Assembly: GCA_029432775.1 (NCBI GenBank)
Contig: JAROAZ010000020.1
Coordinates: 52,542 to 116,541 of the forward strand
Length of the DNA stretch: 64,000 nt
Direction: 5' to 3'
From: Pontiellaceae bacterium B12227
GTDB lineage: Bacteria; Verrucomicrobiota; Kiritimatiellia; Kiritimatiellales; Pontiellaceae
Shown: in pieces, positions 35,030 through 43,804 of the stretch
How the letters are laid out: each line of letters opens with the position of its first letter
Position numbering within the stretch: the stretch's first letter is position 1
Position numbers and translations under genes: made by a program
The notes under the pieces: model-generated
Database searches by the model: none
Told to the model about the DNA's origin: nothing
What the model saw: the letters and a program-made list of their open reading frames with translations, nothing else

Positions 35030-35869
35030 TCAATAAAAAGTCGTGGGCACTTTGGCCGAATCAAGCGTGAGATCAACTTCCTTCACCCGCTGCCCGCGGC
35101 TGGTGGAAACCTTAATGACCGAAGCCAGGTTCATCAGCTTGGGTTCCAGCGAAAAGCGCGGCATACGTACGCGAATGCCGTCCTTCAACCGCAGGTCAAT
35201 AAAGTCGGAATATTTCAGATTCAGACTCTCAATCTGAATATAGGTGCGCAGATAGCCTGAGCTTTCGCAGATGCCGATAATTTTCAGCGCCTTCTCCACA
35301 TCCGCATCATCCAGCGGCTGGCCCAGCTTTAAATCCATATCCAGCCCTTCGATGAGCGGGAGCGTGTTCAGACTGCGGCGGTGCGGCAGCACATAGCCAT
35401 AGCGATCCACCATAAACGGATATTGGGAAACGCGCCGGCCGGTGATCTGCGCCACCGGAACCCGCTCCTTCACCTTCACGATCAGTGTGTGCGGCAACTT
35501 ACGCTCCAGATAAACCGATTCAATACGGGAAACCGAAAGCAGCTTCTTTTCAATCTCATCAAACGAAAGCTCCCACAGGTTCATACCCTCCCGCAACCCG
35601 CTCGCCTCGCGGATATAATCTTCCGCAAGCTTGCCGTCGCAGGAAATCACCAGATGCTGAATTTCAAAGCGCGGATTCCCGGCATAGAGCTTATGGCCGA
35701 TCCAGGACAAGCCTTTCCCTATGCCGAACAGGATTCCCAGTACAATGAGCAATAGCAGGATAATCGTAATCGACCGACGCGCCACCGTAGAGCCCTCGGC
35801 CCCCTTGCGCTTTTTCGCCCGTACATACTGCGGTTTTTTACGTGTTGTCGTCTTCTTTCGTGCGGCCAT
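35030..35869 (-). CDS. ftsQ: Cell-division protein FtsQ/DivIB
   Basis: 279 residues. Basic cytoplasmic N-terminus (MAARKKTTTRKKPQYVRAKK), one transmembrane helix (ITIILLLLIVLGILFGIG) and a periplasmic POTRA-like domain (FEIQHLVISCDGKLAEDYI, NLWELSFDEIEKKLL, VYLERKLPHTLIVKVKERVPVA) and beta domain. FtsQ/DivIB recruits divisome partners. Position between ddl and ftsA supports the call. Confidence 0.88.
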   Translation of the reverse strand: MAARKKTTTRKKPQYVRAKKRKGAEGSTVARRSITIILLLLIVLGILFGIGKGLSWIGHKLYAGNPRFEIQHLVISCDGKLAEDYIREASGLREGMNLWELSFDEIEKKLLSVSRIESVYLERKLPHTLIVKVKERVPVAQITGRRVSQYPFMVDRYGYVLPHRRSLNTLPLIEGLDMDLKLGQPLDDADVEKALKIIGICESSGYLRTYIQIESLNLKYSDFIDLRLKDGIRVRMPRFSLEPKLMNLASVIKVSTSRGQRVKEVDLTLDSAKVPTTFY

Positions 35870-35896
35870 TCCCTAGTCCCTGAATGAATTTGCAAA

Positions 35897-36790
35897 CTAT
35901 AGATGAGCCAGTTCCATGATGCGACAGCAAAGCTCGGAAAATCCGATTCCGGCCGCCTGCGCGGCCTTTGGCAGCAGGCTCGTGGCGGTGAACCCGGGAA
36001 TTGCGTTCAACTCCAGCACATAGGGTTTATTCTCCGGCGACAGCCTGAAATCCACCCGTCCGAAATTCTGCGCTTCCAGACATTGGAACGTTTTCAGCGC
36101 AATCGACTGCAACTGCGCCGCCAGCGGCGCGTCGAGCTCCGCCGGGCAGACATAGGTTGTGTCCTTCTTAAGGTACTTTGCCTCAAAGTCATACCACTCG
36201 CCATTCGGCTTGATCTCCACCACCGGCAGCACCTGACCGTCGACCACGCCCACCGTCAGCTCGCGCCCCGGAATATATGCCTCCACCAGCACATCCGGCG
36301 AAAAAGAAGCGGCATCCGCAAATGCCGCCTCCCAGTCCGACTCCTCAAAAACCAGATGGCAGCCCACGCTCGACCCTTCGCGCGGCGGCTTCACCACCAG
36401 CGGCACCGGAATCTTCCGATCCTTGGAAACTTCAACCACCTCGCCCGCAGGAACCGGAACGCCGTTTTGCTCCAGACACTCGCGCGTCAGCACCTTATCA
36501 AACGAAATCCGGCTCGACTCCGCCCCCGAACCCGTGAACGGAATCTGCAGTTCAGCCAGTTTCTGCTGAACTCCGCCGTCTTCACCGAACCGGCCATGCA
36601 GCGCAACAAAGACCGCCTCGATCCCCTCCGGAATCAGGAAGGCCTTCGACGTGACATCAATTTCCTCAACCTCATAGCCGCCGTCGCGCAGCCCCCGTGC
36701 AATCGCCGCGCCCGACTTCAGCGAAACCTCCCGTTCAGAAGAGATCCCCCCCTTCAGTACCGCCACCCTCGAAAATCGTCGTTCACCCAT
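35897..36790 (-). CDS. ddl: D-alanine--D-alanine ligase
   Basis: 297 residues. ATP-grasp ligase that makes D-Ala-D-Ala for peptidoglycan. Motifs: LKGGISSEREVSLKSG at the N-terminus, VVKPPREGSSVGCHLV in the ATP-binding part, EAYIPGRELTVGV, and FGRVDFRL with YVLELNAIPGFT at the metal site. First gene of the minus-strand division block. Its upstream neighbour is the end of the CRISPR array, about 106 nt away. Confidence 0.93.
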   Translation of the reverse strand: MGERRFSRVAVLKGGISSEREVSLKSGAAIARGLRDGGYEVEEIDVTSKAFLIPEGIEAVFVALHGRFGEDGGVQQKLAELQIPFTGSGAESSRISFDKVLTRECLEQNGVPVPAGEVVEVSKDRKIPVPLVVKPPREGSSVGCHLVFEESDWEAAFADAASFSPDVLVEAYIPGRELTVGVVDGQVLPVVEIKPNGEWYDFEAKYLKKDTTYVCPAELDAPLAAQLQSIALKTFQCLEAQNFGRVDFRLSPENKPYVLELNAIPGFTATSLLPKAAQAAGIGFSELCCRIMELAHL

Positions 36791-36896
36791 TCCGGATCCT
36801 TTAGTCGTAATTTAAAAAAGGAAAACACTACACCGGCAGAGCTTCATCGTCAAAACTCAGATGTATTTTCCGTAAAAACCGATGCACCTGCAAAAT

Positions 36897-38036
36897 AAGA
36901 ACTGTCAATCCACAACATCGAGCAGTTCATCCCGCGGAAGTTCCGTGTTGCTTCTGATTTCAAAGAACTGTCAATCCACAACAAGGCGTGACTTGGTACG
37001 CGGCGGACAAATGTTGCTTCTGATTTCAAAGAACTGTCAATCCACAACGGTAATCTGATCGTAACCACGGGGGCCAACGTTGCTTCTGATTTCAAAGAAC
37101 TGTCAATCCACAACGACAGATAACGAGCTATTGACAGCAATCTTGTTGCTTCTGATTTCAAAGAACTGTCAATCCACAACTACCATGCGGGGTTGACTAG
37201 ATAAGGGTCTGTTGCTTCTGATTTCAAAGAACTGTCAATCCACAACGTGGTAACGGTTACGGTGAAAGAGAGCGATGTTGCTTCTGATTTCAAAGAACTG
37301 TCAATCCACAACCGCGCAATGAGTTTTTTAAACAAGGGTTGGGTTGCTTCTGATTTCAAAGAACTGTCAATCCACAACGTGATCGATCTTGCGGTCGGTG
37401 CCGTGGGTGTTGCTTCTGATTTCAAAGAACTGTCAATCCACAACTGCGACGAGCAGATTAAACGGCTCGATTTGTTGCTTCTGATTTCAAAGAACTGTCA
37501 ATCCACAACCCGTATTTCGCTTCTGAGCGCGTTTCTCTTGTTGCTTCTGATTTCAAAGAACTGTCAATCCACAACTCGCCGGAGCTGATGGCCGAGTGCA
37601 GCCGCGTTGCTTCTGATTTCAAAGAACTGTCAATCCACAACGTCAGGGCGTAGAGGGGTCGGGGAGTAAAGGTTGCTTCTGATTTCAAAGAACTGTCAAT
37701 CCACAACCTCGCCTCGCCGATCTCGACTATAAAATTTGTTGCTTCTGATTTCAAAGAACTGTCAATCCACAACCAAGCACCACTACGAGAAGGTGAAAAA
37801 GTAGTTGCTTCTGATTTCAAAGAACTGTCAATCCACAACAATTGAGAAGTCGGTAAAATATTTCAGTTTGTTGCTTCTGATTTCAAAGAACTGTCAATCC
37901 ACAACTGCGTTGGCCTCGCGCCGGCGCTTGCGCTGTTGCTTCTGATTTCAAAGAACTGTCAATCCACAACCCGCCTCAAGATCATGGACTCCATCCGCGA
38001 GTTGCTTCTGATTTCAAAGAACTGTCAATCCACAAC
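36897..38036 (-). CRISPR. Type II-C CRISPR array, 18 repeats, 17 spacers
   Basis: 36-nt repeat, on the plus strand GTTGCTTCTG...CAATCCACAAC; as crRNA it begins GUUGUGGAUUG. Seventeen copies look identical. The copy at 36897-36916 keeps only 20 nt, marking the leader-distal end. Fifteen spacers are 30 nt and two are 29 nt (37445-37473 and 37906-37934). Repeat starts are 36947, 37013, 37079, 37145, 37211, 37277, 37343, 37409, 37474, 37540, 37606, 37672, 37738, 37804, 37870, 37935 and 38001. Minus-strand transcription is inferred from the degenerate end, the leader position next to cas2, and pairing with the tracrRNA at 43402. Confidence 0.97.
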
Positions 38037-38168
38037 ATAGTCGCCATAACCCCCTATTTCCCAAGGAACTACCGCCTGTAGCCCCAAAGAAAATCGGCAT
38101 GGGTTCAACCATGAAGTAAATTTACAGTTCATTTTCTGCATTCTACTGATGATCTCCCTTTCCGCCAG
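38037..38168 (-). promoter_or_regulatory. Probable CRISPR leader
   Basis: 132 nt between cas2 and the first full repeat, without an open frame. It lies at the end opposite the truncated repeat, so new spacers are expected here. No confident promoter hexamers were identified. Confidence 0.55.
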
Positions 38169-38507
38169 TCAGAAAAATTCCAACTGGCTCGGTTTCGGGG
38201 GAACCGGTATTGCCGCCTTCCCCCAGAAATTAATGATATTACCATATTGTTTGTCCGTAATCCTCATAATGCTGACCTGGCCTTTCGAGGGGATCAGTTT
38301 TTTGACCCGCTTCGTATGCACATCGGCGCTTTCCGTACTGCCGCAATGCCGGGTGTAGACCGAATACTGCATCATGGTGAAGCCGTCGCCCAATAACCGC
38401 TTGCGGAACACGGCAGCGTCGTGACGCTCCTTTTTCGTGTTCGTCGGCAGATCGAAGAATACAAACAGCCACATGATTTTATATGCGTTAAGCCGCACCT
38501 CCGACAT
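38169..38507 (-). CDS. cas2: CRISPR-associated endonuclease Cas2
   Basis: 112 residues. Ferredoxin-fold Cas2 with MWLFVFFDLPTNTKKERHDA, MMQYSVYTRHC and VSIMRITDKQYGNI. It dimerises and scaffolds the Cas1-Cas2 integrase. The start overlaps the cas1 end by 20 nt. No csn2 or cas4 is present, which is the type II-C gene set. Confidence 0.95.
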   Translation of the reverse strand: MSEVRLNAYKIMWLFVFFDLPTNTKKERHDAAVFRKRLLGDGFTMMQYSVYTRHCGSTESADVHTKRVKKLIPSKGQVSIMRITDKQYGNIINFWGKAAIPVPPKPSQLEFF

Positions 38508-39411
38508 TTTCCACCGCCTTCATTATGGGATAATCCACCTTCTTCTGTTCGCCGCCGATGCATCGCGCCAGCGAGGCCGTTGTATACGACAAACCCACCA
38601 TTAAGGGCCGCAAGGTGCTCGTTAGATGAACATCTGCAGCGAGCAGTTTGAGTAACTGCTGTTTGTGTTCCTTTGTAAGCTCTTCGATGGGATCATCGGT
38701 TGCCGCCCATATTGCATAAACCACCTCATCCGCATAAGGGCGATAGGGCTCCATAATATCATCCGCCAGCGCATAGGCGTTGTATTTGTTGTGATGATGA
38801 ATTCCAATGGCTGGATAAAGGCCGGAGCCCACCAGCGACCGGGCGACCGCCGCGCGAAGGATGGCATAGGCATAGTTCAGTAAATGGTTGGGTGCGCCGC
38901 CAAAGCGCTCGCGCCGGAAATCCTCGCCAAACAGGTTTTGCCAATAGATCCTCGCGGCCGCGCCTTCGCGGTTGTCGGTATCGCCGCTTTTAACACTGAC
39001 CGCATGGTGCAACAACGCTTCCACCCCGCCCGACTCCGTCCTTTGCAGCATCGCCGCCTGATTCCTGATCTTTATCTCAACGGTCTGCTTCCACAGCTGT
39101 TTCTTCAACGGCTCCGACATCTCCAACTGCGCGGACAGCGTTTCGGCGTGCGTATGATTTCCATCGAATGGAACACTCATCGCTGTGGGATGGTGCAGCT
39201 TATCGCAAAAAACAATCGCCGCATTGTTCGCCGTCAGTTCCTCAATCAACCGAAGTGACAGCGTGATGCTATGATTATCCAGCACAACAAAACCAATATC
39301 TTCAATCGGCACCGTCCGAACCTCACCCTCCGGCTTTGGCGTATAAACCAACTGCCCATTCTTAAATGAAAGATGCGCCGCTGATTCAAAATAAACCGTT
39401 CGCTTCAACAT
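38488..39411 (-). CDS. cas1: CRISPR-associated integrase Cas1
   Basis: 307 residues. Type II Cas1 with the N-terminal beta domain (KRTVYFESAAHLSFKNGQL, IEDIGFVVLDNHSITLS) and a helical catalytic domain (LLNYAYAILRAAVARSLVGS, AIGIHHHNKYNAYALADDIM, EPYRPYADEVV). The expected Glu, His and Asp metal ligands lie in these blocks. It joins Cas2 to insert new spacers. The ATG at 39411 is 2 nt after the cas9 stop, so all three cas genes are one operon. Confidence 0.95.
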   Translation of the reverse strand: MLKRTVYFESAAHLSFKNGQLVYTPKPEGEVRTVPIEDIGFVVLDNHSITLSLRLIEELTANNAAIVFCDKLHHPTAMSVPFDGNHTHAETLSAQLEMSEPLKKQLWKQTVEIKIRNQAAMLQRTESGGVEALLHHAVSVKSGDTDNREGAAARIYWQNLFGEDFRRERFGGAPNHLLNYAYAILRAAVARSLVGSGLYPAIGIHHHNKYNAYALADDIMEPYRPYADEVVYAIWAATDDPIEELTKEHKQQLLKLLAADVHLTSTLRPLMVGLSYTTASLARCIGGEQKKVDYPIMKAVENVGGAA

Positions 39412-39413
39412 GA

Positions 39414-42400
39414 CTACACCCCCATAAAGTCTACTTCTCCGAGCACATTCAGGCGGAAATCAACTCCTTCAAGCAAAGCATTAAAGTTAGAGGGCTTAAA
39501 CTTCACATACGGAAATTCAGCTTGCCTCCCAATAACATCACCACCTTTGGGGGTCGTCAATTTAGATCGCTTAACCTCACCACTTTTATCCAGAATCCCA
39601 TCCTTCCGGTTTTGTTCGGTTATCACCTCATTCATAAAAGCAATCACCTGAGTTGTCATTCGAGCTTCTTGATGGAAATAGAGTTTTATTCCATCATCAT
39701 CAATCCCCTTTACGATATACAGCCGATCCCCAAGCTGCCCCTTTGACAACTGGGTCAATTCATCTCTTGAACCCTTAAACAAAAGGGTCAACTGCCCATT
39801 CTGAACAACCTTAAAAAATCTCATCTGACCCAATTCTGAAGGAAAAACATATCCGGTTGAGGCAGTCAGGTTATTAGCGATTTTATATGCACGCCCAAAC
39901 TTCCCGTTCTCGTTCTCTCCTTCATAAATTGCAAGCTGGTGATTCCCATCATTCCCCACATAATACTTTTGCTTATGCTCACGACCGCACTTCGATGAGA
40001 CATCCCTCTGATCCTTCAGTTCAATTGGATCCGTGAGCGGCGAATAAACCCGGACTTTCTTTATCGGGACAGGGTCGCCGTTTTTATTTGGAAGGCAATA
40101 AAGCCCGTTTAATTGCGATTCTAAATCTGCAATTTCCACATCCAACTCAGCTTCACGAACATCATCGACAGTGGCCCGTTGTTTCTTCAGCTTATCAACC
40201 GCCTTTTTAATTCCATTTTCCTTTTCTCGACCTGCCTTTGCAATTTCCCGAACCCGATCATCCACAATCTTCTTCAAATCTGAATCGGAAAGGTCAGCCA
40301 ACGTTTTTCGAACAACGTATTTCGTTACCTCTTCCACTTTTCCGGTTTTCTTGTTTTCCTCAACGCGCTTAATGGCTCCATAGAAAGTATCTTGGTGCAA
40401 CGATCCGCGCGCTGTTTTCCCCTGCAGTACAATAGGCTTTCTATTTTCCCCCGGCACGATCTTCCCTCGTTTTCGCAAGAGCTTTTTGGTTTGTTTGAGC
40501 AGGTGATTGGGTGCGTAGTGCGATACAAGAACATGATTCCTTAGGGACTTCATATCTTCCGCAAATGTTTCCCAGGGCTTCTTCAGATGCGGCTTACGCG
40601 GGACAGACGGATCGTTTTGTTCATAACTCTCATACTCATGATAAAATGAAGCGAGTTTATCGTATTGACTGCGGGTTAAACATGCACAGACGACTGCATC
40701 CACGGTGTGATGCGTATGGTTATCGCGAGACTTTTCTTCCAACCCCCACTCTTTACGGCAGGCATCCGTTGTCTTCCCACTCACGCTATGCACAGTTTTG
40801 AACAACGAGTTCAGATAAAGCCGCGCATATTTCGTAATGATGCGCGTATCAACAAGTTGACTATTTTTAAACCCGGCCTTCACCTCTTCCATCAAAAAAC
40901 GGCGATGTTTTTCACGCAAATAATCACGTTCATACTGCAACAGTAATCGAGACTGGATAGCACTATCCTTCGCCTCTTTTGTCGCAGCAGCCCGGCAGGC
41001 ACCCACTTTCTTCTCTACCTGCAAATGAAGCCGATCTGCCTCATCCTTCCAATGCTGGACCCGGCTTCTAATTTGGTCATAGTCCTCACACTCAAACGGG
41101 ATGCAGTTTTTCTTTTTTCGATTGCATTCACGGTGAGCAAGGGTTTTGTTTTCCTGTGAATTATCGCAACACAAACTTCTGGGTATCGTATGTTCAATTT
41201 CTGTCTCAGCCGAAAGCATCTGGCTTGCAGAAATTTCATTTCCGCAATAGACACAAATATGGTTTTGCTCCGTCCAAAGCTGATATTTCAGAATCTCATC
41301 ATCGCCAGCTTTCCGTCCCAAATCTTTTTCAATCTGTTCAGCATACCCTTTACGCTTCGTCTCGTTCTTCTTATTCCACCGGCGCAACGCGACTCGCTTG
41401 TTGGCATCATTCATCTCACGAGCCATTTCAATATGAATAACAGTCTGGTCATTTATCACTCCCTGCCTGAGCAATTCGTTAACAACCGCCTTTAGCCGAT
41501 GCATTGCCCTCATAAATACAGGGTTCTTAATGGAAGAAATACGAGGGCTTCCAAGATAGAGATTGCCATCATCAGCCCGAACCGCTGGCTTATAAGTCTC
41601 TTCTTTTGAAGGATGATACAACGATTTCGTGCGCCCCTCTGAAACACCGAAGCGTTCAATTAAATAATCAGCAACCCTTTCCTCCAACCGGGGAACAGAA
41701 ACAAACTCGCCATCATGCTTATTAATTTGAGATTGAACCACCTTGGCAACCGAGTCTGAAAATTCAGATCGATCACGAAGGTCATGTTTATGTTCAAACT
41801 GATATGGACTCTTTTTAAATTCCCTAAGCAGCTCATTGGCCGACCTCAACTCGCGGGTAACTTGTGTGTGCGTGTCAATAAGGTCTGCAATATCAGCTTT
41901 CAGCAAAGGATCTTCCTCTACCGTTGTCCCCGCAACTTTTTTCAAGTTGGCAAAGAAAACCGCATGCGAATAAATCAGCCCCTGCTCCAAATACGGCAAA
42001 ATCTTATTAATGGCCTTCAGGCTGAGCGATGCATACCCCTGCTTCATTTGAATCTTCGCAAACTTTTTCGCCGTTTCAGCATCCAGCCCAAGCTTTGCCT
42101 TCGCCCAGGAAACTGCGTTTTCTTCATCATTGAAAGAAAACAGCACATTCCAAACTTCGTTTAAAATATCCAATGATGATTTACCTTCATAACCACCAGT
42201 ATACGCCTCAAATATTGCCCTTTGATAATCCTCACCAAAAACAGTTTTAAGTCGGGCAATCGTCGGACAGCCCGCCAGAGACTGATAGTCCTTATAATTA
42301 AAAATGGCACCCTTGTTTTTCCCTTTAGACAGCTCCTTGGAAATGTCCTTAAAATCAAAATTGGCTTTGCTCACACGGAAAAACTTTGCTTTCGCCTTCT

Positions 42401-43331
42401 CAAACTCCTCTTCAGAAAGAGCCCGAAACTCCTCCGACTCGCTAAACTTGATTTTGATATTATTGAGCACCTGCAACATACGGAACTCTTCAAAAAGTGG
42501 ATGCGAAACCGGACACCGTTTTTTATTCGGCTCAAAAGGACAATTGGCAACCGATCCTTTTTGCGACTTAAGCGGACGCTGGAAAAAGATCGCTTTCAGC
42601 AATTTCTCTCTCAAATCAGCCGGAATTTGCTGCTTATCGCAGATCACCTCGAACTCCTCCAAATAGTGATCATCGCGTGATGTATGAACTTTCCGAATCG
42701 GCTTGCCATCCCGATAGCAATCCTCCCAAAAATATTGCCCAAGCGTTCGCTCTCCCATCTTTTTAGAAAGCTCAGCAATCTCCGTTTTGACAACACCACT
42801 TTCCTTTTCTGGCGTAGAGTCCAGCCGATTACTCTTAAAACCGCGGCGCTGCGCCATATGATAAAAAGCTCGACCAATTTTGAAGCGATCTTCCTCCTTG
42901 CTTAAATCAAGAATTTCGGAAGCCGCCAACCAACGGAAATAATAAGGATTCTTAGCATCTGTTTCAGAGGTCTTGCACCACGCACGAAACGCCGGATTTT
43001 CGGGATAAACCTTTTTTGACTGCCAATCCTTCAGCTCCTGAACAGACAAAGGTGGACAGAAACCCGCTTCGGAAAGAGCTTTCAGTGTCTGGATTTTGCG
43101 AAGCTTACGGCGGAACTTAATTCGTCGAGCCGAACGATAGCCCGTTCGCTCAGACGCCTTAGAAGACTCAACACCCTTTTCCGTCTTTACGCCCTCCTGA
43201 AAAATATGAACACCGCGATACTCAAATCCATCATCGCGCTTAGCAATTTCAAAACCGCTGTCAATTTCATCCACCACCGCCCAGCCAATGCTGTTTGTTC
43301 CCAAATCCAAACCAAGAATGCGCTTGCCCAT
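39414..43331 (-). CDS. cas9: CRISPR effector nuclease Cas9 (type II-C)
   Basis: 1305 residues, longer than the usual 1000-1100 of II-C. RuvC-I ILGLDLGTNSIGWAV (D9), Arg-rich bridge helix YRSARRIKFRRKLRKI, RuvC-II VIHIEMAREMN (E635), HNH with CVYCG zinc-type pair, E713-H714 in TEIEHTIPRS and a CNRKKK block, RuvC-III HHTVDAVVCACL (H875, D878). The C-terminal PAM-interacting part has FVFPSEL-like and LYFHQEARMT segments. The HNH residue before His is Glu where many Cas9 have Asp. AAAGGAAAAG lies before the ATG. By eye the gene is more A+T-rich than its neighbours. Confidence 0.96.
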   Translation of the reverse strand: MGKRILGLDLGTNSIGWAVVDEIDSGFEIAKRDDGFEYRGVHIFQEGVKTEKGVESSKASERTGYRSARRIKFRRKLRKIQTLKALSEAGFCPPLSVQELKDWQSKKVYPENPAFRAWCKTSETDAKNPYYFRWLAASEILDLSKEEDRFKIGRAFYHMAQRRGFKSNRLDSTPEKESGVVKTEIAELSKKMGERTLGQYFWEDCYRDGKPIRKVHTSRDDHYLEEFEVICDKQQIPADLREKLLKAIFFQRPLKSQKGSVANCPFEPNKKRCPVSHPLFEEFRMLQVLNNIKIKFSESEEFRALSEEEFEKAKAKFFRVSKANFDFKDISKELSKGKNKGAIFNYKDYQSLAGCPTIARLKTVFGEDYQRAIFEAYTGGYEGKSSLDILNEVWNVLFSFNDEENAVSWAKAKLGLDAETAKKFAKIQMKQGYASLSLKAINKILPYLEQGLIYSHAVFFANLKKVAGTTVEEDPLLKADIADLIDTHTQVTRELRSANELLREFKKSPYQFEHKHDLRDRSEFSDSVAKVVQSQINKHDGEFVSVPRLEERVADYLIERFGVSEGRTKSLYHPSKEETYKPAVRADDGNLYLGSPRISSIKNPVFMRAMHRLKAVVNELLRQGVINDQTVIHIEMAREMNDANKRVALRRWNKKNETKRKGYAEQIEKDLGRKAGDDEILKYQLWTEQNHICVYCGNEISASQMLSAETEIEHTIPRSLCCDNSQENKTLAHRECNRKKKNCIPFECEDYDQIRSRVQHWKDEADRLHLQVEKKVGACRAAATKEAKDSAIQSRLLLQYERDYLREKHRRFLMEEVKAGFKNSQLVDTRIITKYARLYLNSLFKTVHSVSGKTTDACRKEWGLEEKSRDNHTHHTVDAVVCACLTRSQYDKLASFYHEYESYEQNDPSVPRKPHLKKPWETFAEDMKSLRNHVLVSHYAPNHLLKQTKKLLRKRGKIVPGENRKPIVLQGKTARGSLHQDTFYGAIKRVEENKKTGKVEEVTKYVVRKTLADLSDSDLKKIVDDRVREIAKAGREKENGIKKAVDKLKKQRATVDDVREAELDVEIADLESQLNGLYCLPNKNGDPVPIKKVRVYSPLTDPIELKDQRDVSSKCGREHKQKYYVGNDGNHQLAIYEGENENGKFGRAYKIANNLTASTGYVFPSELGQMRFFKVVQNGQLTLLFKGSRDELTQLSKGQLGDRLYIVKGIDDDGIKLYFHQEARMTTQVIAFMNEVITEQNRKDGILDKSGEVKRSKLTTPKGGDVIGRQAEFPYVKFKPSNFNALLEGVDFRLNVLGEVDFMGV

Positions 43332-43354
43332 TTTCTTTTCCTTTCATCTTCGTA

Positions 43355-43383
43355 TTGACTAACAACCTTGAAACACATAAACA
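43355..43383 (+). promoter_or_regulatory. Candidate tracrRNA promoter
   Basis: TTGACT at 43355-43360, a 17-nt spacer and TAAACA at 43378-43383, a weak -10. Transcription would start near 43390, about 12 nt before the anti-repeat. An alternative -10 is TATCTC at 43385. Confidence 0.4.
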
Positions 43384-43389
43384 GTATCT

Positions 43390-43476
43390 CGAAAAAACAT
43401 TAAGAACTGTCTTTTCACAATAAGGCTATATGCCGAAGGTCATTGACCTATTACCCCGCCTCGGCGGGGTTTTTTT
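43390..43476 (+). ncRNA. tracrRNA, divergent from cas9
   Basis: The anti-repeat at 43402-43421 (AAGAACTGTC then TTTTCACAAT) pairs with the first 20 nt of the crRNA repeat at 18 of 20 positions (two as G-U), leaving one 2x2 U-U internal loop. It is followed by AAGGC-TATAT-GCCG (nexus-like stem, 43424-43434), AGGTC-ATT-GACCT (43437-43449) and a terminator CCCCGCC-TC-GGCGGGG with seven T. The AAUAAGGC...GCCG stretch after the anti-repeat is also found in the Neisseria II-C tracrRNA as I recall it. The 5' end is estimated. Confidence 0.9.
43454..43476 (+). terminator. tracrRNA terminator
   Basis: CCCCGCC and GGCGGGG arms with a 2-nt loop (43454-43469) followed by seven T. It is the last hairpin of the tracrRNA. 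Confidence 0.93.
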
Positions 43477-43573
43477 ATTTATAAAGCAACATATCAATAA
43501 TCAGTATATATACTCAGCGACCAATCTCTATAAAAATAATCATATCTTTTAAAGATGATGACCATTGGACTCA

Positions 43574-43779
43574 TAATTTGAAGATAAAGGCGGTTATGTC
43601 GTCCTGAAGGTCCGGGCGGCACGATTCGGTTCAGGGCTGTTGAGCGATGTGATGAAGCGGATTCTGGCATCGCACGCAGATGGGAAGTCGATTGCCTATC
43701 GGGCAATTTTCTTCCAACCATTGGAAAAAATACACGCCCCCGTTCCGACGAAATACGTAAAGAATTGTTGTCATTCGTA
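43574..43779 (+). pseudogene. Possible gene relic between tracrRNA and znuA
   Basis: The 328 nt between the tracrRNA and znuA hold no convincing gene. One plus-strand frame is open after a TAA, from about 43577 to the TAA near 43779, reading GGYVVLKVRAARFGSGLL and MKRILASHADGKSIAYRAIF. No start codon with a ribosome site lies before the conserved-looking part, and a palindrome copy at 43712 encodes FQPLE inside it. It could be the C-terminal remnant of a decayed gene; the family is not recognised. Confidence 0.25.
43712..43726. repeat. Dispersed palindrome TTCCAA-N3-TTGGAA
   Basis: Perfect copy, centre CCA, in the cas9-znuA intergenic region. It is the first copy on this side of the CRISPR-Cas locus. 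Confidence 0.85.
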
Positions 43780-43804
43780 AACGGTTAGGTCATCAATACC
43801 GCAC

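Noticed and set aside
36850..37841. Open frames reading LWIDSSLKSEAT repeats across the CRISPR array
   Set aside because: The 36-nt repeat plus 30-nt spacer gives a 66-nt period, a multiple of three, so frames stay open by chance. It is an array, not a repetitive protein.
38488..43331. Assignment to type II-A or II-B
   Set aside because: No csn2 or cas4 gene flanks cas1-cas2, and the tracrRNA and gene order fit II-C.
43494..43721. 75-codon minus-strand frame downstream of the tracrRNA
   Set aside because: No recognisable protein features or ribosome site, and it ends within an AT-rich non-coding stretch.
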